A stretch of 64,000 nucleotides of DNA from Flavobacterium undicola. Lineage in GTDB: Bacteria > Bacteroidota > Bacteroidia > Flavobacteriales > Flavobacteriaceae. Location of the stretch: assembly GCF_009909155.2 (NCBI RefSeq), contig NZ_JAAAPM020000015.1, positions 41,148-105,147 of the forward strand. Reading direction: 5' to 3'. This document shows positions 32,211 to 42,017 of the stretch, in pieces. Each line of letters opens with the position of its first letter. Position 1 is the first letter of the stretch. The notes under the pieces were generated by a model, which was not told the DNA's origin, made no database searches, and worked only from the letters and a program-made list of their open reading frames with translations. The position numbers and the translations under genes were made by a program.

Positions 32211-33845
32211 CTATTTTTCAATTTCTCTCATATTTTCCATTTTCTTATGCGCTAAGAAACCAGAAATATCTTCAAAATGCTCCACTACTCTTTTATTTCC
32301 AAATTCGAAAACCTTAGTTGCTAATCCATCCAAGAAATCACGATCGTGAGAAACCAAGATTAAAGTTCCGTCAAAATCACGCAAAGCATCTTTAATAATG
32401 TCTTTGGTTTTCATATCCAGGTGATTCGAAGGCTCATCCAAAATCAATAAATTCACAGGTTCCAGCAACAATTTAATCATTGCCAAACGTGTTTTTTCTC
32501 CTCCCGAAAGCACTTTTACTTTCTTAGTAATATCATCTCCCTGAAACATAAATGCTCCTAAAATATTCTTGATTTGAGTACGAATATCTCCAACAGCAAT
32601 AGCGTCAATGGTTTCAAAAATAGTAGCATTTTCATCCAATAATGACGCCTGATTTTGAGCAAAATACCCAATTTGAGCATTGTGACCAATATCTAAACTT
32701 CCGCCATCAATTCCAATTTCTTTCATGATAGCTTTAATCATTGTCGATTTACCCTCACCATTTTTCCCTACAAAAGCTACTTTTTGACCTCTTTCAATAA
32801 CAATATTAGCATCTTTAAAAACCACATGATCTCCGTAAGATTTTGACAAATCCTTAACCACAACCGGATATTGTCCTGAACGGGCAGCGGGCGGAAATTT
32901 CAATTTTAAAGCTGAATTATCTACCTCGTCAACCTGAACAATAACTAACTTTTCTAACATTTTCACACGTGACTGAACCGCATCAGTTTTAGAAAAAGTT
33001 CCTTTAAAACGATCAATAAAAGCACGATTATCTGCAATCATTCTTTGTTGTTCATCGTATGCTTTTTGCTGGTGAACCCTACGGTCTTTTCGCAATTCTA
33101 AATAATGAGAATATTTTGCTTTATAATCGTAAATTCTTCCCATCGTAACCTCAATAGTACGATTGGTAATATTATCAACAAAAGCCCTATCGTGAGAAAT
33201 AACCACAACCGCCTTAGCTGAATTAATCAAGAAATCCTCTAACCACTGAATACTTTCAATATCCATGTGGTTTGTAGGCTCATCCAGCAAAATTAAATCG
33301 GGTTTGCGTAATAAGATTTTCGCTAATTCGATTCGCATTCTCCATCCTCCGGAAAACTCCGAAGTCTGTCTTGAAAAATCTTCACGAACAAAACCCAATC
33401 CAATTAATATTTTCTCAACTTCCGCCTCGTAATTGATTTCTTCAATAGCATAAAATTTCTCACTTAAGTCTGAAACTCTTTCGATCAATTTCATGTACTC
33501 ATCACTTTCATAATCTGTACGAATAGTCAATTGCTCATTGATTTTGTCAATCTCTGATTTCATAGAAAAATATTCAGAAAAAGCTTTAGACGCTTCTTCC
33601 ATCACTGTTGCACCATCAGTAGTCAATAAATGCTGCGGCAAATAAGCCACAACTGCATCTTTAGGAGCCGAAACACTTCCTGTTGACGGTTTGCTATTTC
33701 CTGCAATAATCTTTAGTAAAGTTGATTTTCCAGCACCATTTTTACCCATAAGGGCAATTTTATCATTTTCATTTATAGCAAAAGAAACGTCGCTAAACAA
33801 AGTTGTTCCGCCAAATTGAACGGATATGTCGTTAATTGTAATCAT
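32211..33845 (-). CDS. ABC-F family ATPase
   Basis: A 544-residue protein with two ATP-binding cassettes and no membrane domain. Walker A motifs are at residues 34-41 (GKNGAGKS) and about 357-364 (GKNGEGKS), signatures EFSGGWRMRIELA and VLSGGEKTRLAM, and Walker B LILLDEPTNHMD and LLILDEPSNHLD. A charged linker of about 80 residues (KAKYSHYLELRKDRRVHQQK) joins them. ABC-F proteins bind the ribosomal E site and act in translation or, in some subgroups, antibiotic protection. Length and linker fit the YbiT/YkpA-like housekeeping subgroup; a resistance role is not indicated. Probably a single gene on its own transcript. Confidence 0.92.
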   Translation of the reverse strand: MITINDISVQFGGTTLFSDVSFAINENDKIALMGKNGAGKSTLLKIIAGNSKPSTGSVSAPKDAVVAYLPQHLLTTDGATVMEEASKAFSEYFSMKSEIDKINEQLTIRTDYESDEYMKLIERVSDLSEKFYAIEEINYEAEVEKILIGLGFVREDFSRQTSEFSGGWRMRIELAKILLRKPDLILLDEPTNHMDIESIQWLEDFLINSAKAVVVISHDRAFVDNITNRTIEVTMGRIYDYKAKYSHYLELRKDRRVHQQKAYDEQQRMIADNRAFIDRFKGTFSKTDAVQSRVKMLEKLVIVQVDEVDNSALKLKFPPAARSGQYPVVVKDLSKSYGDHVVFKDANIVIERGQKVAFVGKNGEGKSTMIKAIMKEIGIDGGSLDIGHNAQIGYFAQNQASLLDENATIFETIDAIAVGDIRTQIKNILGAFMFQGDDITKKVKVLSGGEKTRLAMIKLLLEPVNLLILDEPSNHLDMKTKDIIKDALRDFDGTLILVSHDRDFLDGLATKVFEFGNKRVVEHFEDISGFLAHKKMENMREIEK

Positions 33846-33980
33846 TGTTTGAAGTTAGAAGTTAGAGGCTGGAAGTTAGAAGTTTCTGTCCTCAATAAAT
33901 TTAAAAGCGCAAAGATAGATTAATTAGAGAATTAGACAATTTAGGAATTAGAACTTTTTTTGAAATCTATAATAAAACAA

Positions 33981-34011
33981 AACCCGACAGTTTTTTAAAA
34001 ACTATCGGGTT
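33981..34011 (-). terminator. Terminator after the GlmU-like gene
   Basis: A 15-bp stem (33981-33995 with 33997-34011) with one mismatch lies just after the stop of the gene at 34053. On the minus strand it is followed by a short T-containing stretch. Confidence 0.75.
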
Positions 34012-34052
34012 GCTAAAAAATTATTTAATTTGCAAATTGACTAATTACCTAA

Positions 34053-35228
34053 TTAATCCTTTCTCCATTTTTTAGTTTCCTCAAAAACATGTTCTAAAAT
34101 AGCCGCTTCTTGTTCATCAAATTCAATATTTCTTCTTCCCATTACTAATTTAGCGGTTTCAAAAGCCTTTTTAGTGGTATAAGTTGCAAAGCCAGCAGCT
34201 CCGCCCCATGAAAAACTAGGAACGAAATTGCGAGGAAATCCACTTCCAAAAATATTAGAACTCACCCCAACAACAGTTCCCGTATTAAACATGGTATTGA
34301 TACCACATTTACTATGATCCCCCATCATTAAACCACAAAACTGTAATCCTGTTTTAGCAAAACCTTCGGTTTCATAGCTCCATAATTTCACTTCGTCATA
34401 ATTGTTTTTCAGGTTCGAATTATTAGTATCAGCACCAATATTACACCATTCACCTAGAACCGAATTCCCTAAAAACCCATCATGTCCTTTATTCGAATGA
34501 CCAAATAACACCGAATTATTAACCTCTCCTCCTATTTTAGAATAAGGCCCTACGGTAGTTGCTCCATAAATTTTGGCACTCATTTTTACCACAGCACCTT
34601 CACAAAGCGCAAAAGGCCCACGAATAACCGTCCCTTCCATGATTAAAGCATCTTTCCCAATATAAATAGGCCCCGTTGATGCATTTAAAGTCACAAACTC
34701 TAATTGAGCTCCTTCTTCAATAAATACATTCTCTGGCGCAATGACATTCACACTTTTAGGAATAGCTTGCGATTTTCTTTCTTCGGTTAAAAACTCAAAA
34801 TCCTCACGGATTGCTGCATCATTTTTAGAAAAAATATCCCAGGTATTCATAACCGTTAAACATTCCTCACTATATTCGATAATTTCATAACTGTCAAAAT
34901 CAACCTCTTCCTGGCTATCATTAGTATAAAAAGCAATTACTTCTTCTCCTTTAAAAATAGCTTGATTGGATTCTAAATTCGAAACCATTTCGGCCAAAAC
35001 TTCATTTGGAAGAAACGAAGCATTAATCATTACATTTTCTTCTAATTCCACCATTGGATATTTATCAGACAAATATTCTTCAGTCAAAGTAGTAATGGTT
35101 GAACCTAAATATTTTTCCCATTTTTGACGAATCGTTAAAATTCCAATCAAAACATCCGCCACTGGACGAGTAAAAGTAAATGGCAACAAAGCATTACGAG
35201 CTGGTCCGTCAAAAAGTATATAATTCAT
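34053..35228 (-). CDS. GlmU-family sugar nucleotidyltransferase/acetyltransferase (Bacteroidetes form)
   Basis: 391 residues. The N-terminal half is a divergent nucleotidyltransferase (MNYILFDGPARNALLPFTFT replaces the normal LAAGxGTRM loop). The C-terminal half is a left-handed beta helix (YIGKDALIMEGTVIRGP, GEWCNIGADTNNSNLKN, GINTMFNTGTVVGVSSNIFG). This matches the alternative bacterial GlmU family (TIGR03991) of Bacteroidetes, thought to make UDP-GlcNAc or a related sugar nucleotide. The missing consensus pyrophosphorylase loop leaves the nucleotidyl-transfer step uncertain. It would feed peptidoglycan and LPS precursors, in line with murA further on. Confidence 0.85.
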   Translation of the reverse strand: MNYILFDGPARNALLPFTFTRPVADVLIGILTIRQKWEKYLGSTITTLTEEYLSDKYPMVELEENVMINASFLPNEVLAEMVSNLESNQAIFKGEEVIAFYTNDSQEEVDFDSYEIIEYSEECLTVMNTWDIFSKNDAAIREDFEFLTEERKSQAIPKSVNVIAPENVFIEEGAQLEFVTLNASTGPIYIGKDALIMEGTVIRGPFALCEGAVVKMSAKIYGATTVGPYSKIGGEVNNSVLFGHSNKGHDGFLGNSVLGEWCNIGADTNNSNLKNNYDEVKLWSYETEGFAKTGLQFCGLMMGDHSKCGINTMFNTGTVVGVSSNIFGSGFPRNFVPSFSWGGAAGFATYTTKKAFETAKLVMGRRNIEFDEQEAAILEHVFEETKKWRKD

Positions 35229-35309
35229 AAAAGTTGTCTATTTATTAATTGAGTTTTTTCTTAAAACCCGAGCCAAAGTTACAAAGTTTTCAAATAGATA
35301 AAAATAAAA

Positions 35310-35331
35310 AAGCCTCCCAAAAGGAAGGCTT
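35310..35331 (-). terminator. Terminator after rpmE2
   Basis: AAGCCTCCC (35310-35318) pairs with GGAAGGCTT (35323-35331) with one mismatch, followed by T-residues on the minus strand. Confidence 0.75.
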
Positions 35332-35355
35332 AGTTTATTTAAAAACAAATTAAAA

Positions 35356-35607
35356 TTATTTAATGTGTTTAGCGTATTTAGTTTTGAATTTATCAATACG
35401 TCCTGCAGTATCGATAAGTTTAGATTTACCTGTGTAAAAAGGGTGAGAAGTTCTAGAGATCTCCATTTTTACAACTGGGTATTCAACACCGTCAACTGTA
35501 ATTGTCTCTTTAGTATCAGCAGTAGATTTAGTAATAAAAACGTCGTCATTTGACATGTCTTTAAAAGCAACTAATCTGTAATTTTCTGGGTGTACACCTT
35601 TTTTCAT
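35356..35607 (-). CDS. rpmE2: 50S ribosomal protein L31, type B
   Basis: An 83-residue L31 of the C-minus (type B) class: [20 protein letters not shown], then [20 protein letters not shown] and basic C-terminus [11 protein letters not shown]. The CxxC zinc pair of type A L31 is absent, so it does not need zinc. In organisms with both types, the B form is made under zinc limitation; in Bacteroidetes the B form is often the only one. It is a single gene followed by a terminator. No Zur-like operator was recognised upstream. Confidence 0.94.
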   Translation of the reverse strand: MKKGVHPENYRLVAFKDMSNDDVFITKSTADTKETITVDGVEYPVVKMEISRTSHPFYTGKSKLIDTAGRIDKFKTKYAKHIK

Positions 35608-35813
35608 CTTGAATCTTTTTTATTTGTTTGGCTATAACTTATTTTGAAGCTTCTCTTTTAACAGAAAAGGTATAAACTAATTATAACTTTTTATTTTAAT
35701 ATTATTTTGAGGATGCAAAAATACAATTATTTTTCAATAAACAAATGTTTATTTCTTTTTTTTATATAAAGCGCTAAAAACAGTTTTTTACTCTCCAATA
35801 TAGAGGGAATTAC

Positions 35814-35821
35814 TATATTTG
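35814..35821 (+). promoter_or_regulatory. Possible -7 element (TATATTTG) for the DUF4199 gene
   Basis: TATATTTG fits TAnnTTTG 24 bases before the start at 35846. No correctly spaced TTG. Confidence 0.45.
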
Positions 35822-35845
35822 TTGCTCAATTGAAAGCAGCAAACA

Positions 35846-36379
35846 ATGATTCACGAAACTATCAAAAAAAACGGAATTACATTTGGAATTATTACTGGTT
35901 TAACATCCGTTTTAATCACCACTTTAATCTACTCTATCGATTTAAATTTATTCACCTCACCGTGGATTGGTTTTTCTAATTTAGCCTTGTATTTTATCAT
36001 TGCAGTTGTGCTATTGGTAAAAACAAAAAAAGAATTCAAAGATACCTTTACATTTAAAGACGCTTTCACTACTTATTTTATTTCTGCCTTAATTGGAATC
36101 GCAATCTCAGTTGTTTTTAACATCATATTATTCAATTTTATTGATCCTGCTGCTAAAGATACTATCAAAGAATTGACAATTAAATTTATGGTTTCTGCAA
36201 TGGAGAAATTCAACGCTCCTGCAGCAACAATCAATAAAGCAATTAAAGACTTAAAAGAAAACGATCAATTCTCAATTATAGGACTCTTAAAAGGTTCTTT
36301 GTCTAATATTGTTTTCTGTACCATTTTTGGTTTAATTTTGGCCGCTTTCTTTAAAAGCAAACCCTCATCACAAGAATAA
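35846..36379 (+). CDS. DUF4199 membrane protein
   Basis: A 177-residue integral membrane protein with four segments: about 10-30 (FGIITGLTSVLITTLIYSI), 38-60 (IGFSNLALYFIIAVVLLV), 72-97 (ISALIGIAISVVFNIILFNF) and 150-172 (NIVFCTIFGLILAAFF). An amphipathic loop lies in between. The pattern MIHETIKKNGITFGI and FTFKDAFTTYFIS identify DUF4199, a Bacteroidetes family usually encoded directly upstream of a family 2 glycosyltransferase, as here (6-base gap). The pair is therefore likely an operon, and the DUF4199 protein may help the enzyme at the membrane; that is inference. Confidence 0.85.
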   Translation: MIHETIKKNGITFGIITGLTSVLITTLIYSIDLNLFTSPWIGFSNLALYFIIAVVLLVKTKKEFKDTFTFKDAFTTYFISALIGIAISVVFNIILFNFIDPAAKDTIKELTIKFMVSAMEKFNAPAATINKAIKDLKENDQFSIIGLLKGSLSNIVFCTIFGLILAAFFKSKPSSQE

Positions 36380-36385
36380 AAATCG

Positions 36386-37345
36386 ATGAATTTATCTATA
36401 TTAATACCACTTCTTAACGAAGAAGAATCTCTTAAAGAACTTTACACTTGGATTATTAAAGTAATGCAAGAACACCGCTATTCTTATGAAATCATATTTC
36501 TGGATGATGGAAGTTCAGATCATTCCTGGTCTATTATCCAAGGCTTTGCTGCCGAAAATACGCATGTAAAAGGAATCCGATTCATGAAAAATTTCGGAAA
36601 ATCACAGGCTTTACATGCTGGTTTTGCTAAGGCTCAAGGCGATGTTATCATCACCATGGATGCTGATTTGCAAGACAGCCCGGAAGAGATTCCTGGATTG
36701 TACGAAATGATTACCCAACAAAATTTCGACTTGGTATCAGGATGGAAGAAGAAGCGTTACGACTCTGTTGTGGCTAAAAACATTCCATCAAAACTATTTA
36801 ATTGGGCAGCCCGAAAAACTTCAGGTGTAGAATTAAATGATTTTAATTGCGGTTTAAAAGCCTACCGAAATGTGGTGGTGAAAAACATCGAAGTTTCAGG
36901 CGAAATGCACCGATACATTCCAGTTTTAGCAAAAAATGCCGGATTTGGAAAAATTGGTGAAAAAGTAGTACAACATCAAGCCAGAAAATACGGTGAAACT
37001 AAATTTGGAATGGAACGTTTTATTAACGGTTTCTTAGATTTAATCACTATTTGGTTCTTATCTCGATTTGGAAAAAGACCCATGCATTTATTCGGAGCCA
37101 TTGGTTCATTCATGTTCATCATCGGTTTTTTACTGGCGGGATACATTGGTGTTTCAAAATTGTACCATATGTACAACAACATGCGTTATAGCTTAGTGAC
37201 AAATAACCCTTGGTTTTTCATCGCATTAACTACAATGATATTAGGAACACAATTATTTTTAGCGGGTTTTTTAGGCGAAATTATTTTACGCACTAAAAAC
37301 AATGAAGAACGATACAAAATTTCTAATGAGATTAATTTCTCATAA
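36386..37345 (+). CDS. Family 2 glycosyltransferase, polyprenyl-phosphate type
   Basis: A 319-residue enzyme resembling dolichol-phosphate mannose synthase, ArnC and GtrB. The GT-A domain has NEEESLKEL, FLDDGSSDHSW and the metal-binding DAD (Asp92, Asp94). KNFGKSQALHAGF and LQDSPEEIP follow the family pattern. Two C-terminal membrane helices (FGAIGSFMFIIGFLLAG and FIALTTMILGTQLFLAGF) place it at the inner membrane. It probably transfers a sugar from a nucleotide donor to undecaprenyl phosphate for glycan or lipid A modification. It is coupled to the DUF4199 gene; the sugar is unknown. Confidence 0.9.
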   Translation: MNLSILIPLLNEEESLKELYTWIIKVMQEHRYSYEIIFLDDGSSDHSWSIIQGFAAENTHVKGIRFMKNFGKSQALHAGFAKAQGDVIITMDADLQDSPEEIPGLYEMITQQNFDLVSGWKKKRYDSVVAKNIPSKLFNWAARKTSGVELNDFNCGLKAYRNVVVKNIEVSGEMHRYIPVLAKNAGFGKIGEKVVQHQARKYGETKFGMERFINGFLDLITIWFLSRFGKRPMHLFGAIGSFMFIIGFLLAGYIGVSKLYHMYNNMRYSLVTNNPWFFIALTTMILGTQLFLAGFLGEIILRTKNNEERYKISNEINFS

Positions 37346-37475
37346 TTAAAACTCATTACCAATACAATACAAATTATTTCTTATATTCCGAATGAAATAG
37401 TCGTTGTTAAAAACAACCTATTACAAAAACTAAAAACAACCGAAAATAAAACGAGAACCGTAAAACGCTACAGAA

Positions 37476-39203
37476 ATGGAAATTAAACAAAACATTTTAG
37501 ATGCAGTTAATGAATGGCAAAGCCCAACATTTGATACCGCAACACAAGAAGCTCTTAACGAACTGATAAAAAATACTCCTAAAGAACTTGAAGAAAGTTT
37601 TTATAGAAATCTGGAGTTTGGAACTGGTGGAATGCGTGGCATCATGGGCGTAGGAAACAACCGAATCAACAAATATACTCTTGGAAAAAGCACACAGGGA
37701 CTTTCTAATTATTTAAAATCTGTTTTTCCAAACCAACCTATAAAGGCGGTTATTGCTTTCGACTGTCGCCATAACAGTAAATCATTAGCAAAAGTTGTTG
37801 CTGATGTTTTCTCTGCCAATGGAATCCAAGTATATTTATTTTCAGATTTAAGACCAACTCCTGAATTATCTTTTGCACTTAGACATTTAGGTTGCCAATG
37901 CGGAATTGTTTTGACTGCTTCTCACAATCCACCTGAATACAACGGTTACAAAGTATACTGGGAAGATGGCGGACAAATTGTTCCTCCAGAAGATGAAGCG
38001 ATTATTAATGCTATCGAAAAATTAAATTATAACGAAATCAAATTTGATGCAAATGAAGATTTGATTCAATATATTAATAAAGATGTTGACCAAGCTTTCA
38101 TAAAATCAACTATTGAAAATGCTAGTTTTGACACTCCTGCTGAAGCAAAAGATAATCTAAACATTGTTTTTACTTCACTTCACGGAACTTCTATTACGGT
38201 AGTTCCTGAAACTTTTGCGCAAGCGGGTTACAAAAACGTACATCTAGTGGAAGAACAATCGGTTCCTAATGGTGATTTCCCTACTGTAAAATCTCCAAAT
38301 CCAGAAGAACCGGAAGCTTTGACTTTGGCATTGGCTTTAGCCGATAAAACAAATGCCGATATCGTTATTGGTACTGACCCTGATTGTGATCGTTTAGGGA
38401 TTGCTGTTCGAAACAATGAAGGTAAAATGACCTTATTGAACGGAAACCAAACTATGATTTTAATGACTGCCTTTTTACTGGAAAAATGGAAAAAAGCGGG
38501 CAAAATCAACGGAAAACAATTTGTGGGTTCAACCATCGTTTCTACTCCTATGATTATGGAATTGGCTTCGGCTTATGATGTTAATTTCAAAGTAGGTTTA
38601 ACGGGCTTCAAATGGATTGCAAAAATGATTAAGGATTTTCCCGAACTACAATTCATAGGTGGTGGAGAAGAAAGTTTTGGATACATGGTAGGAGATGCGG
38701 TTCGTGATAAAGATGCAGTTGCAGCGACCTTATTAATTTGCGAAGTTGCGGCTCAAGCCAAGGCTAACGGAAGTACTGTTTACAAAGAATTACTAAAACT
38801 ATATGTTGACCACGGATTTTTCAAAGAATATTTAGTTTCATTGACTAAAAAAGGAATGGAAGGCCTACAAGAAATCAACCAAATGATGATTGACTTGAGA
38901 GAAAATCCATTGAAAGAAATCAACGGAAAACGTGTGATTATGGTTGAAGACTACCAATCATCAATTGCTAAAAACTTACTTGATGGAGAAGAATCGGTTA
39001 TGGATATGCCAAAATCAAACGTACTGATTTATTATACTGAAGATGGTTCTAAAATTTGCGCCAGACCAAGTGGAACCGAACCAAAAATCAAATTCTACAT
39101 CAGCGTAAATACTGAATTGGATGCCGTAGAAAACTTCAACGAAGTAGAAAACATCTTAGACCAAAAAATAAAAAATATTATTGCTGCAATGCAATTGAAA
39201 TAA
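37476..39203 (+). CDS. Phosphosugar mutase (phosphoglucomutase/phosphomannomutase)
   Basis: A 575-residue alpha-D-phosphohexomutase with all four loops: the phosphoserine loop [11 protein letters not shown] (Ser149), the metal loop [10 protein letters not shown] near 305, the sugar-binding loop [10 protein letters not shown] near 395, and the phosphate loop [12 protein letters not shown] near 530. The length matches the Bacillus PgcA-like group. It interconverts glucose- or mannose-1- and 6-phosphates, supplying glycogen, LPS and nucleotide-sugar synthesis. It is followed by a terminator before the ABC exporter, so it is probably a single unit. Confidence 0.93.
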   Translation: MEIKQNILDAVNEWQSPTFDTATQEALNELIKNTPKELEESFYRNLEFGTGGMRGIMGVGNNRINKYTLGKSTQGLSNYLKSVFPNQPIKAVIAFDCRHNSKSLAKVVADVFSANGIQVYLFSDLRPTPELSFALRHLGCQCGIVLTASHNPPEYNGYKVYWEDGGQIVPPEDEAIINAIEKLNYNEIKFDANEDLIQYINKDVDQAFIKSTIENASFDTPAEAKDNLNIVFTSLHGTSITVVPETFAQAGYKNVHLVEEQSVPNGDFPTVKSPNPEEPEALTLALALADKTNADIVIGTDPDCDRLGIAVRNNEGKMTLLNGNQTMILMTAFLLEKWKKAGKINGKQFVGSTIVSTPMIMELASAYDVNFKVGLTGFKWIAKMIKDFPELQFIGGGEESFGYMVGDAVRDKDAVAATLLICEVAAQAKANGSTVYKELLKLYVDHGFFKEYLVSLTKKGMEGLQEINQMMIDLRENPLKEINGKRVIMVEDYQSSIAKNLLDGEESVMDMPKSNVLIYYTEDGSKICARPSGTEPKIKFYISVNTELDAVENFNEVENILDQKIKNIIAAMQLK

Positions 39204-39229
39204 ATACAATTCGATAATTTTCCAATTAG

Positions 39230-39258
39230 ACCCGATATGTTTTCAATAACTATCGGGT
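39230..39258 (+). terminator. Terminator after the phosphosugar mutase
   Basis: ACCCGATA (39230-39237) pairs with TATCGGGT (39251-39258), with an inner GTT/AAC, then four T. The core resembles the terminator at 33981. Confidence 0.65.
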
Positions 39259-39281
39259 TTTGATGGTAAAAAACAACTTAA

Positions 39282-41129
39282 ATGGACGCAAATTTCAAAA
39301 AAATTATTCCTTTCACAAACCCATATCGTTCTCATGTGATTTGGAACGTAATATTCAATATTTTTTACGCACTGTTTAGCACCTTGTCTTTTATTGCATT
39401 AATCCCAATGATGAATGTCCTTTTTGGCACCAGTGAAAAAATCAATAAAAAACCTGTTTTAGAGTCTATTTTTGACATAATCAAATTCTCTAAAGAATAC
39501 TTATATTACAACATCACACTACTAACCGAAAAGAATGGTCCTGAATTTGCCTTACTGTTAGTTATTGCAATAGTAAGTATAACTTTTCTATTAAAAAATC
39601 TATTTAATTACTTAGCATCCAACCATTTGATGCATCTTAAAAATGGTGTACTAAAGGATTTAAGAAATTCAATGTATCACAAAATTATTAACTTACCTGT
39701 TTCCTACTATTCCGAAAAAAGAAAAGGTGATATTATGGCTAGAATGTTAGGTGATGTAAATGAGGTTCAAAATTCTTTTTTTTCTATCTTAGAATTGATT
39801 GTTAAGGAGCCTATGACCATCGTATTCACCCTTGTTGGTATGATTGCAATAAGTTTTAAGTTAACCTTGTTTGTCTTTATTTTCATCCCTCTTTCAGGAC
39901 TATTAATATCAAAAATTGGTAAATCACTGCGCAGCAAATCCGAAAAAGTTCAATATGAAAACGGCTATCTAATTTCAATTGTAGAAGAATCGTTATCTGG
40001 ACTAAAAGTGGTTAAAAGTTACAATGCCGAATCAAATTTCAAACAAAAATTTAATGATTCAGTTACCCGAGTTTTAAAATTGTCTAACAGTATAGGAAAA
40101 AAAAACAACTTGGCTACGCCTTTAAGTGAGTTCTTAGGGATCATTACTATTTGCATATTGCTTTGGTTTGGTGGAAAAATGGTACTTGTCGACAAATTAC
40201 CTGATGGAAAAGCATTACTTGATGGAGCTAAATTCCTAGCCTACATGGGTCTTGCGTATAACATCTTAACTCCTGCCAAAGCCATTTCTAAAGCCTCTTA
40301 TTCGGTAAAAAATGGACTAGCGGCTGCTCAACGTGTTTTTGAAGTTTTAGAAGTAAAAAATGAAATTACAGACAGCGAAAATGCAATTAAAAAATTAACT
40401 TTTGAAGACAGTATCGCAATTAAGAATATTAATTTCAGATACGAAGACGAGAATGTTTTAAAAGATTTTTCATTAGAAATACCTAAAGGTAAAACTGTAG
40501 CGTTAGTTGGTCAATCAGGAAGTGGAAAAAGCACCATTGCCAATTTATTAACGCGTTTTTACGATGTTCACGAAGGCAGCATTGCTATTGATGGAGTAAA
40601 CATCAAGGACATGAACTTACAATCTTTACGCGGATTAATGGGATTAGTTACTCAAGACAGCATCTTATTTAATGATACTATAAAAGCAAATATTTCTTTA
40701 GGAAAGCCAAATGCAAGCGACGAAGAAATTATTGAAGCTCTGAAAATTGCCAATGCTTACGAATTCGTTCAAGACCTGCCAAATGGAATTTATACCAACA
40801 TTGGCGATAGCGGAAACAAACTATCAGGAGGACAAAAACAACGTTTGTCTATTGCTCGTGCCGTATTGAAAAATCCTCCAATAATGATTCTGGACGAAGC
40901 AACATCAGCTTTGGATACTGAAAGCGAAAAATTTGTACAAGTGGCATTAGAAAACATGATGCAAAACCGAACTTCGATTGTAATTGCACACCGTCTTTCT
41001 ACCATTCAAAAAGCAGATATCATTATCGTTATGAAAAAAGGAAAAATCGTAGAGCAAGGAACACACGACGAATTAATTGCTTTAGATGGCGCTTACAATA
41101 AACTAGTGATGATGCAATCATTCGAATAA
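39282..41129 (+). CDS. MsbA-like ABC exporter (fused permease and ATPase)
   Basis: A 615-residue half-transporter. Six membrane helices lie in residues 15-330 (NVIFNIFYALFSTLSFIALI, LLLVIAIVSITFLL, FVFIFIPLSGLLIS, GIITICILLWFGG). The ATPase has Walker A GQSGSGKST (about 410-418), signature LSGGQKQRLSIARA and Walker B IMILDEATSALD. It would work as a homodimer exporting a lipid or other hydrophobic substrate; MsbA-type lipid A flipping is the common assignment for the single such protein in Flavobacterium, but this is not proven by sequence alone. Confidence 0.9.
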   Translation: MDANFKKIIPFTNPYRSHVIWNVIFNIFYALFSTLSFIALIPMMNVLFGTSEKINKKPVLESIFDIIKFSKEYLYYNITLLTEKNGPEFALLLVIAIVSITFLLKNLFNYLASNHLMHLKNGVLKDLRNSMYHKIINLPVSYYSEKRKGDIMARMLGDVNEVQNSFFSILELIVKEPMTIVFTLVGMIAISFKLTLFVFIFIPLSGLLISKIGKSLRSKSEKVQYENGYLISIVEESLSGLKVVKSYNAESNFKQKFNDSVTRVLKLSNSIGKKNNLATPLSEFLGIITICILLWFGGKMVLVDKLPDGKALLDGAKFLAYMGLAYNILTPAKAISKASYSVKNGLAAAQRVFEVLEVKNEITDSENAIKKLTFEDSIAIKNINFRYEDENVLKDFSLEIPKGKTVALVGQSGSGKSTIANLLTRFYDVHEGSIAIDGVNIKDMNLQSLRGLMGLVTQDSILFNDTIKANISLGKPNASDEEIIEALKIANAYEFVQDLPNGIYTNIGDSGNKLSGGQKQRLSIARAVLKNPPIMILDEATSALDTESEKFVQVALENMMQNRTSIVIAHRLSTIQKADIIIVMKKGKIVEQGTHDELIALDGAYNKLVMMQSFE

Positions 41130-41155
41130 ATAATTATAATTTAACATCACTTATT

Positions 41156-41256
41156 TTATACCAAATACAATATAATCCTATTATTGTGGTATAATGCCGT
41201 TGTATATTTCATTTGGACCAATTTTTATTGGTCTATTTTGAAATAACAAACGGTAT
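41156..41256. repeat. Double inverted-repeat element upstream of the DUF2971 gene
   Basis: Two hairpins stand side by side. The first is TTATACCA (41156-41163) with TGGTATAA (41187-41194), strengthened by ACAATA (41167-41172) with TATTGT (41182-41187). The second has 30-base imperfect arms, AATGCCGTT... (41193-41222) with ...AACGGTATT (41227-41256), closing on GACCAAT / ATTGGTC around TTTT. No ORF. Confidence 0.6.
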
Positions 41257-41305
41257 TAGATTCAAAAACGAATAATACCTTTATCTAATATTTTAAGTCT
41301 AAAAA

Positions 41306-42007
41306 ATGTATCACAACAATCTAAATATCAAACTTCCGGAAGATACAGAAACTATTGTTTGGAAATATTTAGACTTATCAAAGTTTTTAGATTTATTGCT
41401 TTCGCAAAAATTATTCATGTCCCGTTCGGACAAGTTTGAAGATCAATACGAAGGTACGTTTAGCGAGCCTACTTATGAAGAAATCAAGAAATTAGCCATT
41501 GACAATCCTGATTTTATCAATTATTATAAAACACATCGGGAAAAAGTGGCCATTAGTAGCTGGCATATTAATGAATACGAATCTTTTGCCATGTGGCAAA
41601 TTTTCACCCAAAACAGCGAAGGTCTTGCCATTCAATCTACCATTGGAAGATTACAAAAATCCTTGAATCCTGAGAATAATTTTAAACAATATATTGGCGA
41701 GGTAAACTATATCGACTACAAGAAAGAATACATTCCTTTTAATGATTTATTCTTCCCTTTTCTATTTAAACGAAAAAGTTTTCAATACGAACGTGAAGTC
41801 CGAATTATAACGGACGTTACTGATAGCAAAATAAAACTGAATGATGGCTTAAAAATCAATGTTGATATCAATCAATTGATTGAAAAAATCTACATACATC
41901 CTAAATCGGAAAACTGGTATAAAAATCTGGTAATCGAATTGGTAAAACAACTAGGTTTTGATTTTACAATTGAAAAATCCGATTTGGAAAGTGATATTTT
42001 GATTTAA
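41306..42007 (+). CDS. DUF2971 domain protein
   Basis: A 233-residue cytosolic protein of the DUF2971 family. The N-terminus has WKYLDLSKFLDLLLSQKLFMSRSDKFEDQYEG, the central SSWHINEYESFAMWQIFTQNSEGLAI, and the C-terminal KRKSFQYEREVRII, which is the usual order. DUF2971 proteins occur sporadically in many bacteria, often in variable regions and beside defence genes. Their activity is unknown. It is preceded by an unusual double hairpin element. No neighbours suggest a pathway. Confidence 0.85.
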   Translation: MYHNNLNIKLPEDTETIVWKYLDLSKFLDLLLSQKLFMSRSDKFEDQYEGTFSEPTYEEIKKLAIDNPDFINYYKTHREKVAISSWHINEYESFAMWQIFTQNSEGLAIQSTIGRLQKSLNPENNFKQYIGEVNYIDYKKEYIPFNDLFFPFLFKRKSFQYEREVRIITDVTDSKIKLNDGLKINVDINQLIEKIYIHPKSENWYKNLVIELVKQLGFDFTIEKSDLESDILI

Positions 42008-42017
42008 GCAAAAAACA

